DNA from: JAWKOK01 sp963848115
Lineage (GTDB): Bacteria > Chloroflexota > Anaerolineae > Caldilineales > Caldilineaceae
NCBI GenBank assembly: GCA_963848115.1
Contig: CAWKCP010000035.1
Location: 62,001-126,000, forward strand
Length of the DNA: 64,000 nucleotides
Direction of reading: 5' to 3'
Shown here one piece after another: positions 59,277 to 64,000 of the stretch (position 1 is its first letter; every line of letters begins with the position of its first letter). Made by a program: the position numbers and the translations under genes. The notes beneath the pieces were generated by a model. It made no database searches, was not told the DNA's origin, and saw nothing but the letters and a program-made list of their open reading frames with translations.

Positions 59277-60664
59277 AACATCTGGCTGCGCAACTCATCC
59301 AGCAGGTCGACAATGGGATAGTCGGGGTAGAGGTAGAGGAGATCATAGAGTTCGACGGCCAAACGTACCATGGCACGGGTATTTAGACGTCCATTGTGCA
59401 CGCCCAATGCCAAATGTTCCGCAGCACCGCGCCGCAACTGTCCCTGACGCTCGCCCGAACCATAGTCGTAGGCCTGAGCATGGTAGCCCATCAACTGCTG
59501 GAGAAACTGGCCGATCTCCTGCGCAGAATGGTGCGGATCGAGGGTCAGAATCTGGTCGCCGTTGAGCCAAGATTCCAGCGGCATCTGGTCGTCGCTGCGG
59601 GTGACGGTGAAGAGGAAAAATAGCGACTGGCGATCATTGTAGGCCAGCGGATAGTCGCGCCATCGATGCTGTGGAAAGGCGTCGTCGGTGATCCGCGACT
59701 GCCGATCCTGCATGGCGGCGTAGATGACGGCGCTGAAAAAGGCCCCGGCCTTGGGTCGCTGATAGGGATAGAGCAGCGAGTAGCTCTCTGCCTCGTCGAT
59801 CAGGACGCAGAGGCCGCTGTAGCCTACCAGGCGTGCCATCACACTGACGCCGGAGAGCAAATAGGCGATCTGGCGGGCGTTGTGGCCGACACGATAGATG
59901 GAAGGGAAGCGTATCTTGCGCGGCGTGGCCCGGTTCATGAGCTTGAGACGTCGGCCGCCCATGAGCCACTGCTGCCAGGCCAGCTTCTGGCGCGTTGACG
60001 AGAGACCGTCCAGCGCCTGCAGCGCCACCACCAACGGATCGTTCGCCACATCGCCCAGCTCGTCCAACTGGGCGCGCTCGCTGGGCGTGAAAGCGTCCAG
60101 CAGCGGGCCGATGCCATGCACGTCGGTATTGGGATAGCGCAGGCTGCGCATGAGGCTGCCGAAGATGTCGAAGGCACGATGGGGGGGCAGCTCGCCCAGG
60201 TCGAGACTGGTGGTCGCCACCAGGAAATTGCGTTCCAGCGCCTCCTGGCTGGTCAATTCGACAATGTGGCTTTTGCCGTAACCATAATCGCCCAAGACGG
60301 CCCGCGCCGCCCCACCCTGGCCGTGAGCCTCGTTCAGCCCGGCGATGAGGCTGGCCCGCTCTTCCGCCAGGCCGATGGTCAGTTCCGAGACATGCTGAGC
60401 CGGGGCCACGCCGACGCGCAGCGCCTCGATCAGGTTACGCGCTTCGTATTGGGTTCGCGTCATGGGCGATGTGTCGGGTAGGGGCAATGGCGCTGGACCA
60501 ACGGCAATCGTCTGCTCTTCACCGGAGAACTCATGTCGATCGCGTCGGAAGCGCAGTCCGCTGTCGAAGCGCACCATCCACTCTTCGCCGTTGCGATAGA
60601 GGGCCACGATCTGTCCTCCGCCGTAGCGGGGATGTTCTACCCGGTCACCCAACTCAACATTCAT
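59273..60664 (-). CDS. BrxD-like P-loop ATPase with N-terminal Tudor/SH3-like domain
   Basis: 463 residues. The first 45 (LGDRVEHPRYGGGQIVALYR) resemble the UvrD/CarD-type Tudor fold. The ATPase follows: AVLGDYGYGKSHIVEL is Walker A (about 125-132) and LCVLIDEAESYSLLYPY Walker B (about 286-293). GDYGxGKSH is typical of the BrxD/DUF2791 group of BREX loci. ATG 60664 is favoured, because the TTG at 60721 lies inside a perfect palindrome. It overlaps the helicase by four bases. It shares the P-loop style with the next upstream gene, but sequence identity looks low, so the two probably form a heteromer. Confidence 0.82.
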   Translation of the reverse strand: MNVELGDRVEHPRYGGGQIVALYRNGEEWMVRFDSGLRFRRDRHEFSGEEQTIAVGPAPLPLPDTSPMTRTQYEARNLIEALRVGVAPAQHVSELTIGLAEERASLIAGLNEAHGQGGAARAVLGDYGYGKSHIVELTSQEALERNFLVATTSLDLGELPPHRAFDIFGSLMRSLRYPNTDVHGIGPLLDAFTPSERAQLDELGDVANDPLVVALQALDGLSSTRQKLAWQQWLMGGRRLKLMNRATPRKIRFPSIYRVGHNARQIAYLLSGVSVMARLVGYSGLCVLIDEAESYSLLYPYQRPKAGAFFSAVIYAAMQDRQSRITDDAFPQHRWRDYPLAYNDRQSLFFLFTVTRSDDQMPLESWLNGDQILTLDPHHSAQEIGQFLQQLMGYHAQAYDYGSGERQGQLRRGAAEHLALGVHNGRLNTRAMVRLAVELYDLLYLYPDYPIVDLLDELRSQML

Positions 60665-60709
60665 CGCTTCGTCTGCTCGTTGTTCTTTGGCATCGTCTTG
60701 AATCAACTG

Positions 60710-60737
60710 GTAGAGACGCAAGATCTTGCGTCTCTAC
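60710..60737. repeat. 28-base perfect palindrome between the two ATPase genes
   Basis: GTAGAGACGCAAGA followed by its exact complement. GTAGAGACGC palindromes are a known type of small intergenic repeat in cyanobacteria and others (from memory). It sits in the 121-base gap of the operon and could form an RNA hairpin that changes relative expression. Confidence 0.8.
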
Positions 60738-60785
60738 ATCTGAAATGGAACCAATTCCCCGATCACCTGTCCCCTTTTCGCCACC

Positions 60786-62066
60786 TCAATACGGCGGCGT
60801 CTCCTCACCGCTCAGCTCGTCGACCTGGCCGCGGATGATGGCCATGGCCTCGCCTTCGGAGAGTAGGTGTTCACCCTCGGCGTGTTGACGCGCCAACTCG
60901 GAAACAAACGACTTGACGAAGAGGCGCCGATGGCTGATGTCGAGGAAGACGTCACGGGCTACGTTGGCCAAGATGGCGGCGTTGGCCTGCTGCATCTTCT
61001 CTTCCAACTTCATCTCGTAGGCAACCTCATAGAGCGGCACAAGCTTCTCTCCGATGGCCAGCATCAGCTCATTCTCGTCCAGATCGAGGTGGTCGATGCC
61101 GATGATCGGGCTGAAATGATTGGCGCGGGAGAAGCGGCCGGGTGACCGTAGTCGCTGCTGCAACGCAGGATAGCGTGGCACGATGTCGTTGATGAATTGA
61201 GGCGGCGCGGCGTAGACGAACATGGCGCCGGGCAGATCGTCGCGGCAGCGGTCGATGACCTCGCGTAGATTGTCGGTGGCCAGCTTCTCGGCCTTGCCGC
61301 CGATGCTCGACATGCGATCAACCTCATCGAAGAGCAGTACCAGGCCGCCGTAGGAGAGGGCTCGAATGGTCTGAGTCAGCGAGCGCAACATGCGGAAGGC
61401 ATTGGGCCGTGTGATTTTGCCGGTGACGCCCACCTCGCGCAGCCGCTTCGTATCCTCAGGTGTGGTGTTGACGCCGGAAAGCCAGCGCGTAAGTGAATCG
61501 AGACGTTCATCTTGCTCACGGATCAGAGCTTCGAAGTAGCCAAGGATGGCATTCTTGTAGGCAAGGCTGTCGATGGCCGCAGTTTCAAGCGTATCCACCA
61601 ACGCCTGATAGTTGGGGTGGCTCAAGGTCTCCAGGCTGAGCGCATCGCCGCCCACGAAGCGATGCAGCGTGCCCTCAAGGAAGGCGGACAGGCCGCGCTC
61701 ATCGGTGATGGTCTCGTCTTCCTCATGCCAGACAAGGTTGCGCACCACCGCGGCATAGACCAGCCGCTGGTCATTGTAGGGCGTCTCTACCGGGCTGAGA
61801 TCTACCTTGGAGACGGCAAAGCCACGGCTCCAGGCGAGATCTTGCAGGCAGTAGAGAAAGTGGGATTTTCCGCTGCCGTAGTCGCCGACCACCATCTTGT
61901 AGGCGGCGCCGCCGTCCTGCAAGTAGGAGGAGAAGTAGTACTCATCCAGCGTCTCCAACAATGACCCATTGCCCACGTTAAAATAGGCTACGCCTTTGAC
62001 CGGCGGCGTGCCCGAACTGCCGAGAATCTCGATGATACGACGCGCTACCGGTCTTGATGGAGTCAT
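60786..62066 (-). CDS. BrxD/DUF2791-type P-loop ATPase
   Basis: 426 residues. VVGDYGSGKSHFLY is Walker A (61-68) and LVLLFDEVDRMSS Walker B (244-250). YAAVVRNLVW, GKITRPNAFRMLRSLTQTIR and YAAPPQFINDIVPRYPALQQ fit the ORC/STAND-like BREX ATPase group. RSPGRFSRANHFSPI may hold the arginine finger region. It follows the unknown 285-aa gene by about 140 bases of repeat-like DNA and precedes the second ATPase. A role in DNA-loaded defence or repair complexes is inferred from the family. Confidence 0.82.
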   Translation of the reverse strand: MTPSRPVARRIIEILGSSGTPPVKGVAYFNVGNGSLLETLDEYYFSSYLQDGGAAYKMVVGDYGSGKSHFLYCLQDLAWSRGFAVSKVDLSPVETPYNDQRLVYAAVVRNLVWHEEDETITDERGLSAFLEGTLHRFVGGDALSLETLSHPNYQALVDTLETAAIDSLAYKNAILGYFEALIREQDERLDSLTRWLSGVNTTPEDTKRLREVGVTGKITRPNAFRMLRSLTQTIRALSYGGLVLLFDEVDRMSSIGGKAEKLATDNLREVIDRCRDDLPGAMFVYAAPPQFINDIVPRYPALQQRLRSPGRFSRANHFSPIIGIDHLDLDENELMLAIGEKLVPLYEVAYEMKLEEKMQQANAAILANVARDVFLDISHRRLFVKSFVSELARQHAEGEHLLSEGEAMAIIRGQVDELSGEETPPY

Positions 62067-62079
62067 GATAGACCTGCCT

Positions 62080-62205
62080 GTTGAAGAACAATTAGCCGCA
62101 GATGGACGAAGATAAACGCTGATGGATTCATGAGATTACAAATGGTTCACGAATAATCCTCTGTGATCTCTGTGCTTCCTCCGCGCCTCTGTGGTGAAGT
62201 GTTCG
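62080..62205. repeat. Degenerate intergenic repeat inside the operon
   Basis: Contains CCGCAGATGGACGAAGATAA, CTGTGATCTCTGTGC and CGCGCCTCTGTGGTG words, like the spacer at 12300-12420 in opposite orientation. It separates the first gene from the rest of the operon and may hold a promoter. Confidence 0.5.
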
Positions 62206-62209
62206 ATTC

Positions 62210-63067
62210 TTACTGATCGAAGGTGATGCTGGCACAGTATTCGCCATCCAGGGCGCTCTTGGGGATCCAGACGCTCTTGGCCGCGCTTTCGGCCTGGCTT
62301 TTGGTTGCTCCGGCCAGGTGGAAGGCTAGTTCGTTGCCGTCGACCTCGACCGGCAGTGCTTCCATGGCCAGCACGAGGTCACGCACGAAATGGGCCCGGT
62401 CGTAGTCCTTGAATGTACTGCGCGAGGGTGCATTCCAGAAACGCGTCACCTGCCGGTTCATGGTCACCTGGGCAAAGAGTTCGACCAGGTTGATGCGCCC
62501 GCCGGAAGGTCGCTGGGACCGTTTTTCGAGCAATTCGATCCATGCAGTGTGCAATTCGCCCACGAATGCCGAGGCTGACTTCAACTCGCGCTGCTCAATC
62601 GCCTTGTGCTGGGCATCGTAAGCCTTCAACAGATTGTTGATGGAGAGCGGAATGAGACGGGTCAGCGGCTCCTTGCCGTAGAACCACTGGGCTTTGCGCG
62701 CCCCGATGTCGATTTGCAGAACCAGCAAACCTACGTTCAACGTAGGCGGACGCCCTTCAACGGTCAGCCCGCGAGCCTGAAATACGTCTCGCAGATCCTT
62801 GGCAAAATCGAAGGCCAATCCATCTAGAGCCTGCTGCGTCTCAGCGGCAAAGGCATTGGTTGCCGCCTGGAGGGAAGCGCTGTCTACTTCACCGGCCGCC
62901 GCCTCCAGTTTGACCAGGAGCTTGTTCATGGCCAGCGCGTCGAGCTTCTCCTCGCCGGCAAGCTTGACAGCACGCTTGAGTGCGCCGGTTGCATTGCGCA
63001 ACGCTTTGAACTGGGGATCGAGATCTGCTTGGGCAACCTCAAGTTGGACTAGAAGATGTTCACTCAT
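62210..63067 (-). CDS. Uncharacterised protein, first gene of the ATPase/helicase operon
   Basis: 285 residues, no family recognised. The N-terminal 95 are helical and probably coiled (LRNATGALKRAVKLAGEEK and LLVKLEAAAGEVDS). The middle (PTLNVGLLVLQIDIGARKAQ) and end (DGNELAFHLAGATKSQ) look like mixed alpha/beta folds. WFYGKEPLTRLIP and AQVTMNRQVTRFWNAP are the most distinctive pieces. No nuclease, methylase, TerB or PglZ motif is visible. It may be the specificity or scaffold part of the complex. Confidence 0.7.
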   Translation of the reverse strand: MSEHLLVQLEVAQADLDPQFKALRNATGALKRAVKLAGEEKLDALAMNKLLVKLEAAAGEVDSASLQAATNAFAAETQQALDGLAFDFAKDLRDVFQARGLTVEGRPPTLNVGLLVLQIDIGARKAQWFYGKEPLTRLIPLSINNLLKAYDAQHKAIEQRELKSASAFVGELHTAWIELLEKRSQRPSGGRINLVELFAQVTMNRQVTRFWNAPSRSTFKDYDRAHFVRDLVLAMEALPVEVDGNELAFHLAGATKSQAESAAKSVWIPKSALDGEYCASITFDQ

Positions 63068-63535
63068 GGAATTCTACGCTTTCTGTTTCGCGGATACTGA
63101 CCTCTGGGCAATGGACTGAAGGTCTTGGATTCTGTGGGAAGCTTAACGTAAAGAACAGGAAATTTCAAGAATGATTGTTCCGTAGGTTATCCGTTCAGCT
63201 TGCGGAGCCGATCGGCCATGGATGCGGCGAATTCGGCGCAACAGATCCGGATGAAACGTGGATCTAAGCGTCAATGATGTGATGCAAACATCCGCCGAGA
63301 TTGTGATATTGTTCACACACGAATGCGAAAACATGATGTACAATATATGTGCAAATGCAGTTCATTTGGTCTTTATGGACGAAGAGACAAATTGTCTGCA
63401 CGATGAAATCGTTGTTGGCAGACGAAGTCAAAGGTAAGATCGACTTACGTTTCTCGGCAGGGAATCCCGAGATTTTTGGGCGGATAAAGAATTAGGCTCC
63501 GCGCCAAACACGATAAGACAGAAGGAGAAAGAACC
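63068..63535. other. 468-bp divergent spacer
   Basis: Between the operon and a small gene on the other strand, so it should contain both promoters. It is more AT-rich than the rest and has no protein-like frame. No clear -35/-10 pair was found. Confidence 0.5.
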
Positions 63536-63787
63536 ATGGAATATGATGTGATCATGATGTCTAGAGCGCAGCACGAGGATAAAGTCAAGCGTCTCGCTCA
63601 GTCCTATACAGATGCTCAGGCAGATTCAAGGTGGCTGCAGACGGTCTTGGCCAGCGGGTTAACCCGACTCAACGGCTTTTTCGCAACAATTAGCTCTTGG
63701 AGCCGGCAGCGCTCCTCTGACACATATGAGCGGAGGCCAGAGTTCGCACCTGTGGTCTTGGATGACAGGCGCGGCGATTCTTGGTAG
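63536..63787 (+). CDS. Small protein of unknown function
   Basis: 83 residues. Begins MEYDVIMMSRAQHEDKVKRL with a charged helix, then a hydrophobic-leaning segment (WLQTVLASGLTRLNGFFATI) and a charged tail. AGGAG lies eight bases before the ATG, supporting real translation. No motif recognised. A long hairpin follows. Confidence 0.55.
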   Translation: MEYDVIMMSRAQHEDKVKRLAQSYTDAQADSRWLQTVLASGLTRLNGFFATISSWSRQRSSDTYERRPEFAPVVLDDRRGDSW

Positions 63788-63844
63788 CTTTTCGGACATG
63801 GGGTCTGGCGGGCTCTCAGGTTGCCCGTGGCCGCCAGCCTCTAG

Positions 63845-63924
63845 ATTATAGCCGTTGCCCGATCAAAATAGACCCGGATGCAGTTCCGCATCCGGGTCTA
63901 TTTTGATCGGGCAACGGCTATAAT
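63845..63924. terminator. 37-bp perfect inverted repeat, probable two-way terminator
   Basis: Arms at 63845-63881 and 63888-63924 are exact complements around the loop AGTTCC. It lies between convergent genes, three bases from the stop of the right one. The length and perfection exceed a normal terminator. Confidence 0.7.
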
Positions 63925-63926
63925 GA

Positions 63927-64000
63927 TCAACCTTCTGAGGTCACCGGATCGATGATCGTTTTGACCTCACTGATCGTGTCGGCGGGGAAGCCGGACTGCT
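63927..64000 (-). CDS. C-terminal end of an unidentified gene (partial)
   Basis: The open frame running in from the right edge reads SGFPADTISEVKTIIDPVTS and ends with TGA at 63927-63929. Too short to name. The position just ahead of a strong hairpin supports a true gene end. Confidence 0.45.
   Translation of the reverse strand, partial: QSGFPADTISEVKTIIDPVTSEG

Noticed and set aside
49089..63067. DNA methyltransferase as a member of the ATPase/helicase operon
   Set aside because: Opposite strand, with seven kilobases and several metabolic genes in between; kept only as a possible trans partner.

Overview
The window looks like a chromosomal segment of an uncultured or little-studied member of the Chloroflexota (Caldilineae/Anaerolineae-like). 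This is inferred from: an isopentenyl phosphate kinase; a fused ATP sulfurylase/APS kinase; an ECF sigma factor next to a membrane protein with a Thr/Pro-rich tail; several LysM or SH3 proteins with Pro/Thr-rich linkers; and moderately high GC. No rRNA, CRISPR array, integrase or transposase was seen. One tRNA (Val, UAC) is present.

Layout. 1-5.4 kb: end of an MFS transporter, a CehA-type PHP hydrolase and sat-cysC. 5.6-8.1 kb: ECF sigma factor with a membrane partner. 8.1-14 kb: a repeat-rich spacer, proA, a class IV aminotransferase, an M20 peptidase, a HAD phosphatase and a Nudix hydrolase. 14-16.7 kb (minus): class III aminotransferase and a secreted acidic protein. 17-28.6 kb (plus): an EndoQ-UvrD fusion, a methyltransferase, phosphohexomutase, pyrG, yebC, ruvC and an ABC exporter. 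28.7-43 kb (minus): UbiA prenyltransferase, GT39-like glycosyltransferase, FecR-like and TPR proteins, an AEC transporter, HEAT and LysM proteins, an RseP-like protease, IPK, selA and tRNA-Val. 43.5-49 kb: UspA, nadK, a LysM lipoprotein and a membrane J-domain protein. 49-56.4 kb: an orphan DNA methyltransferase, a gamma-glutamyltransferase-like protein, a sugar-acid type operon (Gfo/Idh, KduD-like, Zn-ADH), GMC-oxidoreductase relics and an SDR.

57.0-63.1 kb (minus) is the most interesting part. It is a compact four-gene operon: an uncharacterised 285-aa protein, two BrxD-like (DUF2791-type) P-loop ATPases, and an Lhr/BrxHI-like helicase. It resembles the ATPase/helicase half of BREX-like defence systems, but no methyltransferase, PglZ or nuclease lies beside it.

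Two other points stand out. First, at least six otherwise intact genes are each broken by what reads as a single extra base, always in the same direction. This suggests base-insertion errors in the assembly, or less likely recent decay. Second, the spacers hold many perfect palindromes, short tandem duplications and a 100-bp element present twice at 95% identity.
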